Source: Nostoc sp. C052 | Lineage (GTDB): Bacteria; Cyanobacteriota; Cyanobacteriia; Cyanobacteriales; Nostocaceae | Assembly (NCBI RefSeq): GCF_013393905.1 | Contig: NZ_CP040272.1 | Coordinates: 6,891,501 to 6,955,500 of the forward strand | Length of the DNA stretch: 64,000 bases | Reading direction: 5' to 3' | Shown here: piece by piece, positions 1-8,360 of the stretch | Layout: every line of letters starts with the position of its first letter | How positions within the stretch are numbered: position 1 is the first letter of the stretch | Position numbers and translations under genes: made by a program | Notes under the pieces: generated by a model | Database searches by the model: none | What the model was told of the DNA's origin: nothing | The model's input: only the letters and a program-made list of their open reading frames with translations

Positions 1-297
1 TCCAAGCACCCGATCTAATTCTCCATAACCAGACTCCCAGCGGGCAATTTGGCGATCGGTAATTTGATCGAATGTTAAAGAGGCTCGTGCTTTAGCTGGT
101 TTATTGTGAGATTTGCCATTGCCTTGAGCTGATTGCCAACTACTCACTCCCCCCCGACTGGGTACATCTACTGAGGATTGAATCGAAATTTGTTCTTCTA
201 GGGAGTTGTAAGTACCGCAAGCAGGACACTTACCAAACCACTGGGGCGATTCTGCTCCACATTCATTACAAGTGAAAAAGGTTTTTGGCTTTGCCAT
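1..297 (-). CDS. radA: DNA repair protein RadA, N-terminal part (cut by window edge)
   Basis: The 99 visible codons encode the amino end of RadA (Sms), a RecA-like ATPase that helps process recombination intermediates. A four-cysteine zinc finger (CNECGAE, then CPACGTYN) lies near residues 9-28 and matches RadA. The linker is followed by 'SGYGELDRVLG', the approach to the RecA-like core, whose Walker motifs lie outside the window. The ATG is at 297. The gene is divergent from the response regulator gene, with 170 bp between them. Identification is firm from the zinc finger, but completeness cannot be judged. Confidence 0.93.
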   Translation of the reverse strand, partial: MAKPKTFFTCNECGAESPQWFGKCPACGTYNSLEEQISIQSSVDVPSRGGVSSWQSAQGNGKSHNKPAKARASLTFDQITDRQIARWESGYGELDRVLG

Positions 298-467
298 TCT
301 TAAATCTTATTAAATAATCTTAATATTTACTTAATTCTTGAAAAAAACTAGAAACTAATAATAGTGGTATTTAGAGCTTTTTCCAAATCAATTCATGGAA
401 TGATATCTTAATATTATGGTATTAAAAATTAATCATGTAAATTTTTAGTCAAGGAGCCTAGAGAAAC

Positions 468-1196
468 TTGGAAAGCCATAAAGAAAAAATCTTGGTGGTA
501 GACGACGAAGCCAGCATTCGCCGGATTTTGGAAACGCGCCTTTCCATGATTGGCTACGATGTAGTTACGGCTGGCGACGGGGAAGAAGCTTTGGAAACTT
601 TTCGCAAAACTGAGCCTGACCTGGTAGTTTTAGATGTAATGATGCCAAAGCTGGACGGCTATGGTGTATGTCAAGAATTACGAAAAGAATCAGATGTCCC
701 CATTATTATGCTAACAGCCTTAGGTGATGTAGCTGATCGCATCACCGGATTAGAATTGGGTGCTGATGACTATGTAGTTAAACCATTTTCCCCCAAGGAG
801 CTAGAAGCGCGGATTCGCTCGGTGCTGCGGCGAGTAGATAAAAACGGTGCTTCTGGCATTCCCAGTTCTGGGGTAATCCATGTCGCTAATATTAAAATCG
901 ATACGAATAAGCGACAAGTCTACAAAGGCGATGAGCGTATTCGATTGACGGGTATGGAGTTCAGCTTGTTAGAGTTGTTAGTCAGTCGCTCTGGAGAAGC
1001 TTTTTCTCGTTCGGAAATTTTGCAAGAAGTTTGGGGTTATACACCAGAACGTCATGTGGATACCCGCGTAGTAGATGTGCATATATCCCGTTTGCGGGCA
1101 AAATTAGAAGACGATCCTAGCAACCCAGAATTGATTCTCACAGCGAGGGGTACTGGTTATCTTTTCCAGCGGATTATTGAACCAGGAGAGGAGTGA
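468..1196 (+). CDS. rpaB: OmpR-family response regulator RpaB
   Basis: RpaB is the essential cyanobacterial regulator of high-light and photosystem genes and partner of histidine kinase Hik33/NblS. The receiver domain spans about residues 6-122, with acidic pocket D12/D13, phosphoacceptor D56 (LDVMMPK), T83 and K105 (KPF). A winged-helix OmpR-type DNA-binding domain covers about 135-236. The 242-residue length and near-invariant core fit RpaB rather than RpaA. The start is TTG at 468, chosen because AAGGAG at 451-456 sits at a suitable distance and no in-frame ATG fits. The low-efficiency start may limit synthesis, which is inference. Confidence 0.93.
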   Translation: MESHKEKILVVDDEASIRRILETRLSMIGYDVVTAGDGEEALETFRKTEPDLVVLDVMMPKLDGYGVCQELRKESDVPIIMLTALGDVADRITGLELGADDYVVKPFSPKELEARIRSVLRRVDKNGASGIPSSGVIHVANIKIDTNKRQVYKGDERIRLTGMEFSLLELLVSRSGEAFSRSEILQEVWGYTPERHVDTRVVDVHISRLRAKLEDDPSNPELILTARGTGYLFQRIIEPGEE

Positions 1197-1325
1197 GGAG
1201 ATGAGGCAGGGGAGCAGGGAGCAGGGAGCAGAGGAGAATAATTAATAACCAATACTTCTCTACGAGAGGCTGCGCTAACCACTTCGTTCAGTACAAGTGC
1301 CCCAATTCCCAATTCCCAATTTCTA

Positions 1326-1964
1326 ATGACTAAACCTGATCCTAATCGAGTTTTGCGGCGTCTACCTATTGTCGTGGGTGGGCTAGGCGCTGTACTTTTA
1401 TTGATTAACCGTTTATTAACACCAGAACTAACCCAGTCTCAATCGCGTGGTGATGTAGTGGGTGTAGTTTTGAGTGCAGTGTTAATTTTGACGGGTTTAA
1501 TTTGGCAGCAAGTTCAGCCGCGATCGCCTGATATCGTAGAACTAATTGGAGAAGAAGGTTTTGTACTCGCAGCAGATTTACCCGAAGCCGTGAAAACAGA
1601 GCTAGCCTGGGCATCTCATTTATTGTTGACTAATACAGTAACGCGATCGCTTGTGGTTTTTTATCAAGGTAAAGTTTTGTTGCGTCGTGGCATTCTGGGT
1701 ACGAAATCTGAAGTTGTACCAGGGGTAATCTTAAAACAAGTACTCGAAAAACAAAAACCGATTTATCTAGTTGCTCTCAAAATCTATCCAGGTAGGCTTG
1801 AATTTGATTATTTACCAGAGAATACTCAAGGTGTAATTTGTCAACCTATTGGCAATCAAGGTGCGCTAATTTTGGGAGCAAATGCTCCTCGCAGTTACAC
1901 CAAACAAGATGAAAACTGGATTGCGGGAATTGCTGATAAATTAGCCGTTACTCTTAGTACTTAG
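1326..1964 (+). CDS. Cofactor assembly of complex C subunit B (CCB2/CCB4-like, DUF2930)
   Basis: This 212-residue protein resembles the cyanobacterial relatives of plant CCB2/CCB4, needed for covalent attachment of haem ci to cytochrome b6 in the b6f complex. Two membrane segments lie at about residues 13-29 and 44-60. They are followed by a soluble domain containing LIGEEGFVLA and the segment 'QGVICQPIGNQGALILGAN'. It follows rpaB by 129 bp, a gap filled with purine-rich repeat DNA, so co-transcription is possible but not shown. The family assignment is from memory of sequence style; a domain search for DUF2930 would settle it. Confidence 0.75.
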   Translation: MTKPDPNRVLRRLPIVVGGLGAVLLLINRLLTPELTQSQSRGDVVGVVLSAVLILTGLIWQQVQPRSPDIVELIGEEGFVLAADLPEAVKTELAWASHLLLTNTVTRSLVVFYQGKVLLRRGILGTKSEVVPGVILKQVLEKQKPIYLVALKIYPGRLEFDYLPENTQGVICQPIGNQGALILGANAPRSYTKQDENWIAGIADKLAVTLST

Positions 1965-2396
1965 GTTGTTCGATAGTTTAAAAAGTAAGCCAATTTTTGA
2001 TTTTAGATTGATGTCAAGTTCGGCTAACCACTTATCATTAGAAGCTATCTGCGTCCTCGCATTAGTCTAAGAGGCTGTTTGAAAAGTATTAGGCGAATAT
2101 AATAACTCTGTTGGCAAATTGCGTAGGCGCAGCCCACCGTAGGTATCGCTATCCTCAAAAGCTTGAGATGTTGTAGTGTCTCACCCCAGAAATTGCGGTT
2201 TACATGAATTCGCCAACAGTCTCGTTTAATTCACTACTACACAAACCAAGTCAACCTCCGTGGAAAGCATGAAAAATCAAGGATTTTTAACCCACGGAGG
2301 TGGATTTTGTCTGTGTAGCCGCGATTTCTAATCGCCAAGGCTATTTAATCTAAAATCGGGCAATCCAAAATCTAAAATCTAAAATCTAAAATTCCA
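1965..2396. other. Intergenic repeat mosaic between convergent genes
   Basis: No gene is seen. The stretch carries 'gcgtaggcgcagcccaccg' (near 2124), a dispersed palindromic Nostoc-type repeat. An imperfect inverted repeat occupies 2239-2316, and a 50-bp module at about 2289-2340 recurs inverted near 20419-20470. A 'ctaaaatctaaaatct' run lies at about 2350-2394. Confidence 0.6.
2239..2340. repeat. Hairpin repeat, dispersed family (second copy near 20419)
   Basis: The arms 'aagtcaacctccgtgg' and 'cccacggaggtggatttt' can pair around an AT-rich loop. The right flank, 'gtgtagccgcgatttctaa', recurs with few changes on the other strand at about 20419-20470, so this is a repeat family, not chance. 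No transposase is present. Confidence 0.6.
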
Positions 2397-3311
2397 TCAC
2401 CAAGAAGTCAAAAAATTCCACCCTTCCTTTTCCTCTGGTGTCTTTTCTTCTTTTGCTTCCGGTTCTTCTGGTGTCTTTAAATTTATCTGTTGAATTAAAT
2501 TATCATATTCTCCTGAATCAACCCATTTCAATAACTCACCCGCTCGCATAATTACCCAGGAAAGCTCTGATTCTGTATAGCTTAATATTTTTGTGACCTT
2601 ATCCACACTATCTAAGTTATTAGATGCAAACTCACGGGCTTGGACGAGAAAATCTTCGATTACAGCAGTAGTCAAGTACTCATCTGGTAAACCCGCAAGT
2701 TTCATCAGTGTAGTAGTTGCTACGTCAATATCCTGGCAAGCAAGCATTGCAGCCCGATCGGCGGTGAACCGAGCCATCATCCGCCAATTATACAAACCTA
2801 GTTCCATACCACCAGCTACTAAGCCACCGACTCCCAATGTGGTACTGCTCAACAAATTTTTCAAAGTTGGCATAACAATTGCCATTTGGTGATAAATCAT
2901 GTGCTGACTCTTGATGCGAGCGATTTCATGTCCGAAAACGTAAAGCAACTCATTTGCATCAAGCCACTCCATTGCATCTAAATTGATACCAACAAGGGGT
3001 TTTTCTACCCCAACAATATAGGTTTCAATGTGACCTGTACCTCGAAACAGATACAATTCAGGGAGTGGAGCAACATCAAGAATTTGGCAAGTTTCTACAA
3101 ATGCTTGATGTAATTCAGGAAAATTACGGGGCGAAATTCTGATTTCACTACCAAGACTTTGCAATCTAAGTAAGCGATCGATACCGTATTCGTTAACTTT
3201 TTTGAGTAGTAAGGAGACACCGGGCATCTTTTGCAAAGAAGCCAAGGCTTTGCGATCAAAAGGGTGTTCGTAAGCTTGAGAACTTAGTCCAGTTAATATT
3301 TTTCTCGTCAT
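2397..3311 (-). CDS. M48-family metallopeptidase-like protein with degenerate zinc motif
   Basis: The 304-residue product resembles M48 (Ste24/HtpX-type) zinc peptidases of cyanobacteria. The usual HELGH is replaced by H128-E129-I-A-R132 in 'VFGHEIARIKSQH'; the CGC arginine codon at 2916-2918 was read directly. The second zinc histidine is therefore missing. The later 'FTADRAAMLACQD' segment carries the family's downstream acidic/helix region, and the C-terminus is a charged Glu/Lys tail. I chose the ATG at 3311 (MTRKILTGLSS) because residues upstream of it look unlike the family. The longer frame opens at TTG 3401 or ATG 3392, at the edge of a miniature element inserted there. The protein may be a pseudoenzyme or use another ligand. 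Confidence 0.75.
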   Translation of the reverse strand: MTRKILTGLSSQAYEHPFDRKALASLQKMPGVSLLLKKVNEYGIDRLLRLQSLGSEIRISPRNFPELHQAFVETCQILDVAPLPELYLFRGTGHIETYIVGVEKPLVGINLDAMEWLDANELLYVFGHEIARIKSQHMIYHQMAIVMPTLKNLLSSTTLGVGGLVAGGMELGLYNWRMMARFTADRAAMLACQDIDVATTTLMKLAGLPDEYLTTAVIEDFLVQAREFASNNLDSVDKVTKILSYTESELSWVIMRAGELLKWVDSGEYDNLIQQINLKTPEEPEAKEEKTPEEKEGWNFLTSW

Positions 3312-3389
3312 ACGTTTTGAGCTTTTAAATAGCAGTTTAGAAGTATTAGGCAAACTTTCATCACATTGTAGTAGGCATTTGTCATCATC

Positions 3390-3584
3390 CATTGGTGTCA
3401 ACTTAACGTGAAAGCAAGTCTATAACTAGCTTTTAGATTGCCTCGTTCCCAGTCTCCGATTGGGAATGCTTGTCTTTGAGGCTCCGCCTCTCTTTACTGG
3501 TGGCAGAGCCACCAGCAGCAGCATTTCCAGCCGGAGACTGGAAACGAGCCTTTAAAGGAGTTTCAGCTTAAGTTGACACCAATG
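3390..3584. mobile_element. MITE-like element, 195 bp, 17-bp perfect terminal inverted repeats, 9-bp target duplication
   Basis: The ends are CATTGGTGTCAACTTAA (3390-3406) and its exact reverse complement (3568-3584). The same 9 bases, GTCATCATC, flank it at 3381-3389 and 3585-3593, a typical target-site duplication. The interior has no coding frame of note and is built of hairpins: a 'cgttcccagtctccgattgg' arm pairs with 'ccggagactggaaacg', and the smaller 'ggtggcagagccacc' is a second hairpin. It lies between the divergent M48-like and DUF456 genes. It is probably mobilised by a transposase encoded elsewhere (inference). Confidence 0.88.
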
Positions 3585-3669
3585 GTCATCATCTTACCCA
3601 GATAGAATATACAGTAGGGGCGCATATCTGTGTGCCTTTATGAGGAAATTGGAAACTTACAATTGATCT

Positions 3670-4188
3670 ATGCAAATTATTTATTGGCTATTGATTGCCG
3701 TAATGCTTGTGGGTATTATCGGTGCAGTAGTTCCTGCCATTCCTGGTAGCAGCTTAATTTTAATTGCAATTATTGTCTGGGGAATCGTTAGTAGTTCCTT
3801 TGCAGCTATCAAGATTCCCCTAATTGTCACAATTATAGTTTTACTGCTCAGTGTTGGAGTAGATTTTTTAGCTAGCTATGTGGGAGCAAAACAAGCCGGA
3901 GCTAGCAAGTGGGGGCAAATTGGCGCAATTGTCGGCTTGGTGGTGGGATTTTTGGGATTATTGCCAGCGTTACCTTTTGGGGGGCCACTGTTAGGAATTT
4001 TACTAGGGCCACTTTTAGGAGCAATTATTGGTGAGTATCTTTACCGACGTGAATTCAGGTTGGCGGTTAAAGCGGGTATCGGAATTGTAGTCGGATCTTT
4101 GGTTGGAAATTTGATTCAAGGATTGTTAGCGATCGCAGCCGTTGTAGTTTTTGTTGTGACAACTTGGCCACAGGTATTTGGCTCTTAG
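3670..4188 (+). CDS. DUF456 family membrane protein
   Basis: The 172-residue product is almost wholly hydrophobic, with about five to six membrane segments (near residues 3-20, 24-42, 48-66, 82-100, 102-122 and 138-165). Glycine-rich repeats, including 'GAVVPAIPGSSLILIAI' and 'LPALPFGGPLLGILLGPLLG', are the signature of DUF456 proteins, whose function is unknown. It is divergent from the M48-like gene, and the inserted miniature element ends 85 bp upstream of its ATG, so its promoter region may be affected. Family call is confident; function unknown. Confidence 0.82.
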   Translation: MQIIYWLLIAVMLVGIIGAVVPAIPGSSLILIAIIVWGIVSSSFAAIKIPLIVTIIVLLLSVGVDFLASYVGAKQAGASKWGQIGAIVGLVVGFLGLLPALPFGGPLLGILLGPLLGAIIGEYLYRREFRLAVKAGIGIVVGSLVGNLIQGLLAIAAVVVFVVTTWPQVFGS

Positions 4189-4721
4189 CATTTGAAAGCT
4201 TTGAAACATTTCATAAGAGTGCTAATAGCCAGCAGTTAGCCACCTGTCGCAAAGACTATCCATATTAAACAAATATAGTGGTTCCTTTCATTTGCGCTAT
4301 GAGAGGAACCGTTTCACTAAAAATGATTAACTGAAGAGAAAATAGATACACTGCATACTCTATTTATCTAAAAAATGGTTGAGCAATATTATGTATTAAT
4401 AAATACTTTTATATTTATCTTACGTAAGCTAACTTTCTTCAAATCAGAGCCATTGGCAACAATTTAAAGCTTGTTAAATAAAAGATATACAAAGTGCGGA
4501 TATATGACGAATTAAGACTTCATGAAGGACAGTAATCTATTAAAGATGTAGTGAAGACCACTCAGTAATTCTTGCAGGCTCTAAGTCTATGTGATTTCAT
4601 GGAGATAAGAAATACATCACGCAAGTTTCGCTTTCACTGACAGTATTTTCTATAAATTACTGAAATTATAAGTAAAGCAATTGCTCTGATTTAAGGTTAT
4701 TACTAGGAGCCTCAAACAACA
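4189..4721. other. Long upstream region of the PEP-CTERM gene
   Basis: No gene or repeat family is recognised. A hairpin (GGTTCCTTTCAT at 4280-4291 with ATGAGAGGAACC at 4299-4310) lies 90 bp after the DUF456 stop and may end its transcript, although no long T-run follows. The remaining 400 bp are AT-rich and could hold promoters of the secreted-protein gene at 4722. Confidence 0.5.
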
Positions 4722-5429
4722 ATGATTAGTTTTAAATCTAAATTACTCAATGCAACTTTAGCATTTACTGCTGCCATTCCCTTAGCTACTGCTGGCATGT
4801 TTACCTCTGCTGGATCTGCACAAGCTGCTGCACTTAGTGGTGAGATTCAGTTTAACGGTGGCTTTACTGCTCCCTCTGGTATTAGCCAAATCACATTTTC
4901 TCAAGATGCCCTAACTTTTACTCCTCAGCCAATCACTCCAATTGGAATTGGTTCTACAACAGGAAACTTTTCAGCATTTAACTCAGGCAATATAGGTAAC
5001 ATCATCTCATTTTCATCAAAAGTTGCAGACAATCCATTTATTGACTTTGGCTCTCTTACTTATCCCGGTTTCATTTTACCTGGAACAGATACTAGTTCAA
5101 TAACAGATGGATTGAATACTTTTACTTTGACATCTTCTAGCTACAAGCTAAATCAAGATGGTCTTAATGTTGGTATAGGTGTTGCACTTTTTGGATATTT
5201 TACCAGTGCAACTGGAGAAATATCTAACGGAGGAGGAAACTTAACTTTCCAAGTAAACAATGCAAGTATTGCTAGCGTCAATTCAATTCTTTCTAGTGGT
5301 GGTTCAATTAGTAATTTAACCTTTTCTGGTGGTACATTTGCCACTGTTCCCGAACCAACGACTCTACTAGGCTTAGGAATAGTTGGTGCAGGAATGGTTA
5401 TGTCTCGTCGCCGCAAAACTGTAGCTTAG
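4722..5429 (+). CDS. PEP-CTERM sorting domain protein (secreted, function unknown)
   Basis: The 235-residue product has a classic signal peptide (residues 1-36, ending AQAAA) and a low-complexity Gly/Ser/Thr-rich body. Its C-terminus is a PEP-CTERM sorting signal: VPEPTTLL at 209-216, a hydrophobic span, then SRRRK. Such proteins are sorted by exosortase-type systems and placed on the cell surface or in the sheath. No catalytic domain is visible. A likely ribosome site, 'aggagcc', lies about 10 bases before the ATG. The role is not known; extracellular matrix is a reasonable guess. Confidence 0.85.
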   Translation: MISFKSKLLNATLAFTAAIPLATAGMFTSAGSAQAAALSGEIQFNGGFTAPSGISQITFSQDALTFTPQPITPIGIGSTTGNFSAFNSGNIGNIISFSSKVADNPFIDFGSLTYPGFILPGTDTSSITDGLNTFTLTSSSYKLNQDGLNVGIGVALFGYFTSATGEISNGGGNLTFQVNNASIASVNSILSSGGSISNLTFSGGTFATVPEPTTLLGLGIVGAGMVMSRRRKTVA

Positions 5430-5580
5430 TCAATCTTTTTTATATAAAGAATTGACGTTGAAGAACTAGAGATAATATATTTCTGTTCAAATAAGCGTGA
5501 TTGCAGTCGTAATAAATTAATCCCAACAACCTTGCGATTAAATAGTTTTGCTGGACATCATAATAAATTAATTGTGTCTT

Positions 5581-5630
5581 CAACCTATCTGGAATGTAAA
5601 TTTTTTCCAGGCAGGTTGAATTTTGTTTTT
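5581..5630 (+). terminator. Rho-independent terminator after the PEP-CTERM gene
   Basis: CAACCTATCTGGAA (5581-5594) pairs with TTCCAGGCAGGTTG (5605-5618) apart from two positions, followed by a T-rich stretch (aattttgttttt). It lies between convergent genes and may serve both. Confidence 0.75.
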
Positions 5631-5656
5631 AATTTGTTATCTGTCACATACCAGAT

Positions 5657-6322
5657 TTAGGCTGACTGCAAAGATTGTTTCGCTTCATTGGCGATCGCTT
5701 CTACTTCATCATTAGCCAGAGTTTCTAAGATAGATTTGGCTTCTGGATTACCCAAACGAGTCAAGGCTTGTACAAGTCTGTAACGAATTTGCCAATCTGG
5801 ATTGGTAGCATAGGGAGCCAACAGGGAAACTGCTTCTACATCTCCCAAGTCACCCAAAGAACTAATCGCAGCAGTTTGGACTAATTCATTTTCTGATGAG
5901 AGTGCCTCTTTGAGTAGTTCAAAAGCTCGTGGATCGCCCAACTCTCCTAATGTCGCAATAATACTGAATTGTATTAGCCATTCACCAGTTGTATGATAAA
6001 GCTGCTGCAAATCTTCAAAAGCTTCGCGTAACTTCAGAGCGCCCAAACAGTCTGCTGCTGCTGCTTGTACATCTACTTCGGAGTCATGAAGCAAGCGATC
6101 GCGCAAAATTTCTAAGGATAGCTGTAAATCCTGGGTTCCGAGTGTATCCATTTGACTCACCGCTGAGTAACGGACACGGGAATTGCGATCGCCAATAGCG
6201 CTTTGAATTAATTCAAAGCCAATCGCCGGTTCCAATTCGCGGATTTGATTTACTGCACGTAAGCGATCGCCTAAATCCTCAGAACTGAGCAATTGCCTAA
6301 CAGACTCCGGAGTAATACTCAT
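5657..6322 (-). CDS. nblB: HEAT-repeat protein, NblB-like phycobilisome degradation factor
   Basis: The 221-residue product consists of successive HEAT-type helical repeats, for example 'VRYSAVSQMDTLG', 'VQAAAADCLGALK', 'IQFSIIATLGELGDP', 'VQTAAISSLGDLGD' and 'IRYRLVQALTRLGNPEA'. Length and sequence fit NblB, the CpcE/F-related protein that helps dismantle phycobilisomes and binds chromophorylated phycobiliprotein during nutrient stress. CpcE-type lyase subunits are the main alternative, but those are longer and are encoded with phycocyanin genes, which are absent here. No NtcA-type site was evident upstream. Confidence 0.7.
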   Translation of the reverse strand: MSITPESVRQLLSSEDLGDRLRAVNQIRELEPAIGFELIQSAIGDRNSRVRYSAVSQMDTLGTQDLQLSLEILRDRLLHDSEVDVQAAAADCLGALKLREAFEDLQQLYHTTGEWLIQFSIIATLGELGDPRAFELLKEALSSENELVQTAAISSLGDLGDVEAVSLLAPYATNPDWQIRYRLVQALTRLGNPEAKSILETLANDEVEAIANEAKQSLQSA

Positions 6323-6388
6323 TTAGTTATCCTTGATTTTCAAATGTATAAAAAAGACAGACGCGATTAATCGCGTCTCTATTTTTGA

Positions 6389-6853
6389 CTAATCTTGACT
6401 AGCAGCCATTGCCCGAATAATATCACCACGAGTGAGGATGCCAATTACTTGGCCGGTGCTATCAAGTACTGGCAAGCGGTGAACGCTGCGATCGTGCATG
6501 ATTGTAGCTGCTTCTTTTAGAGTTTTATCAGGGGAAATAGCGATCGGGTTTTTACTCATTACCTCCCCAACGGTTTGCCCTAGAGCCTTGTGCAAATCAC
6601 GTTCATAAGTAGCAGGATTTTTTAAATAGATAACACTATCAAGAAACATAATGTACGCAGGTGGAGTAACACCAGTTTCCTGCCACATCAAATCGGTTTC
6701 TGAGATAATGCCCACCAATTTACCGAGATCATCCACAACAGGTAGTCCGCTGATGTGGCGTTCTGCGAGAATTTGGATAGCTTCCTTCAGTGGAGTTTCC
6801 TCCCGGACAACAATAGGATCGCGGCTCATCACATCGGTAACGGTTTTAGGCAT
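6389..6853 (-). CDS. CBS domain-pair protein
   Basis: The 154-residue product is two CBS motifs and nothing else: CBS1 at about residues 1-60 (TVTDVMSRDPIVV ... GISGLPVVDD) and CBS2 at about 92-152 (VGEVMSKNPIAIS ... VHRLPVLDSTGQVIGILTRGD). Such pairs bind adenine nucleotides and act as energy sensors for partner proteins. The partner is not evident. The gene lies just upstream of, and on the same strand as, the NblB-like gene, separated by 66 bp that include a short 'gacgcgattaatcgcgtc' palindrome common in this genome. Family call is secure. Confidence 0.9.
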   Translation of the reverse strand: MPKTVTDVMSRDPIVVREETPLKEAIQILAERHISGLPVVDDLGKLVGIISETDLMWQETGVTPPAYIMFLDSVIYLKNPATYERDLHKALGQTVGEVMSKNPIAISPDKTLKEAATIMHDRSVHRLPVLDSTGQVIGILTRGDIIRAMAASQD

Positions 6854-7000
6854 TTATATTGCTGACACCTTAAATCAAAGTCCCTGCGCCTATTGTAGAA
6901 AATTGCGGGACTCAACCTGATGCAATTAATAGATTGTTACGGGATTAGTCATTGGTTATTAATTATTCTCCTCTGCTCCTCTGCTCCCTCTGCTTCTTTC

Positions 7001-7417
7001 CTAGCCCCCAGTCCCTTTTAATGCAGCAATAATTTGAGTATTTGCTTTCGGAAAATTAAACTGCTCAAGTTCTGCCAAAGTTACCCAGCGAATTTCATCG
7101 GATTCTAAAGGTTGGGGAACGCCTGTAAGATGGCGGCAGTGATGTACTGTGAGGGTAACGCGCAAGTTTGTATAGCTGTGGTCAATAGTAATCAGATGTT
7201 CTCCCACTTCAATTACTATTCCTAGTTCTTCGGAAATTTCCCGTTGAATACACTCTTCGATAGTTTCACCAGGCTCAATTTTACCACCAGGAAATTCCCA
7301 TAAACCACCCATAGCTCCTTCTGGACGACGGCGATCGATTAAAATTTGCTTTTGGTCATTCCAAATTACTGCAACACCAATGATTTTATGGGGTGGAAAA
7401 GAACTGGTTTCACTCAT
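7001..7417 (-). CDS. mutT: 8-oxo-dGTP diphosphatase MutT
   Basis: The 138-residue NUDIX protein has a perfect box at residues 45-67 (G-x5-E-x7-RE-x2-EE-x-G): 'GKIEPGETIEEC' followed by 'REISEELGI'. Upstream, 'RRRPEGAMGGLWEFPGGK' matches the substrate loop of MutT, which hydrolyses oxidised dGTP to prevent A:T to C:G mutations. The length is typical (about 130-140). The neighbouring intergenic DNA holds a strong hairpin (7473-7508) that separates it from the DUF760 gene, so it probably has its own promoter. Confidence 0.88.
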   Translation of the reverse strand: MSETSSFPPHKIIGVAVIWNDQKQILIDRRRPEGAMGGLWEFPGGKIEPGETIEECIQREISEELGIVIEVGEHLITIDHSYTNLRVTLTVHHCRHLTGVPQPLESDEIRWVTLAELEQFNFPKANTQIIAALKGTGG

Positions 7418-7774
7418 AGTTGATTGGATAAATGGGGAGTAGGGGAAGAATTATTGACTCTTAACTAATAACAAAACTCGGCAGAGTAGTTTTAACTCTG
7501 CCGAGTTTAAATTTATTGCGAAAATCGCGAAAGCCGTCTAACGCTGTTAGTTTATCCACAAATGTGTATTAATCATTTAGCAATACGCCTCTAGTTAAAC
7601 TAATTACCAACTTATAGGAGTTCACAGATAACCAAATCCAAAAACTTTGCGTTACTCTGCCCTAACCTCCGCGTTCCTCTGCGTTTAAATTTCAACCCTA
7701 ATCAACTCATTGCCGTAACTGTAACTCGCTATCAGCCCAAGAATATTTAATTTCCCAAACCAAATTTTATATTT
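7418..7774. other. Intergenic region with terminator-like hairpin
   Basis: Apart from the hairpin at 7473-7508 there is a dispersed repeat of the 'cctccgcgttcctctgcg' type near 7668-7685, found in many cyanobacterial intergenic regions. No gene is seen. Confidence 0.5.
7473..7512 (-). terminator. Strong hairpin, likely terminator of the DUF760 transcript
   Basis: AAACTCGGCAGAGT pairs perfectly with ACTCTGCCGAGTTT (14 bp stem, about 6-base loop). Read on the minus strand it is followed by a T-rich 'ttttgttatt'. It lies between the DUF760 gene and mutT, both on the minus strand. Confidence 0.7.
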
Positions 7775-8119
7775 CTACTCAACTTCGCTGTGATTCGTTT
7801 CAGAGCCTTGTAGGGCGATTTCAAAATTCATTCTTTGTTCAGCGTTACGCAAGAAATAACCACTAATCATCGCAGAAGCCAGAAGCCGACCCAGATTTTC
7901 CCGATTTGTGGTTACAGTAACACCAAAGTGTTCTGAAGGTAGATTACCCAAAAGTCCTGTAATATTCCGTTCCATCACCTGAAACACTTCAGCAGATGTG
8001 GGTTTAGATAGCTGTGTAACTGTCTCTGGACTCAAGGATTTAACGTACTGCCATAGTAAATCATTAGTTTCTGATTCGCTATTAAAAAACTCTGAGACAC
8101 GATTGGATGGGTTACTCAT
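7775..8119 (-). CDS. DUF760 family protein
   Basis: The 114-residue soluble protein belongs to a family (DUF760) found in cyanobacteria and plastids. The recognisable part is 'LLWQYVKSLSPETVTQLSKP', then 'VFQVMERNITGLLGNLP' and the short segment 'LLASAMISGYFLRNAEQRM' near residues 80-98. No catalytic residues are apparent, and function is unknown. A ribosome site 'aaggagct' lies just before the ATG. It is downstream of, and on the same strand as, the sigma factor gene, with 241 bp and a hairpin between, so it is probably a separate transcript. Confidence 0.75.
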   Translation of the reverse strand: MSNPSNRVSEFFNSESETNDLLWQYVKSLSPETVTQLSKPTSAEVFQVMERNITGLLGNLPSEHFGVTVTTNRENLGRLLASAMISGYFLRNAEQRMNFEIALQGSETNHSEVE

Positions 8120-8302
8120 TTTTTAGCTCCTTAACTACCACTATTGGCTGCGGTGCTTGTGATTTAAATATTAAATGCCTGTTTTGGATTTGACTTAGTT
8201 ATTTTGTCTTCCTGTCAACTAATGTAACAGCCTAGCTGTCTAGTGGAAGTAGGTGTAACCGTACAAAAGCCAGCGTATTTTCTCACCCCAATAAATAAAG
8301 TG

Positions 8303-8340
8303 AGGAGTGAAGAGTTAATTAAAAACTCATCACTCCTAAA
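8303..8340. terminator. Hairpin downstream of the sigma factor gene
   Basis: AGGAGTGAAGAGTT (8303-8316) pairs with AACTCATCACTCCT (8324-8337) with one mismatch. It lies 23 bp beyond the sigma-factor stop. No strong T-run follows on the minus strand, so this is a probable rather than certain terminator. Confidence 0.5.
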
Positions 8341-8360
8341 TCTTAACTCCTAAGTTTCCC

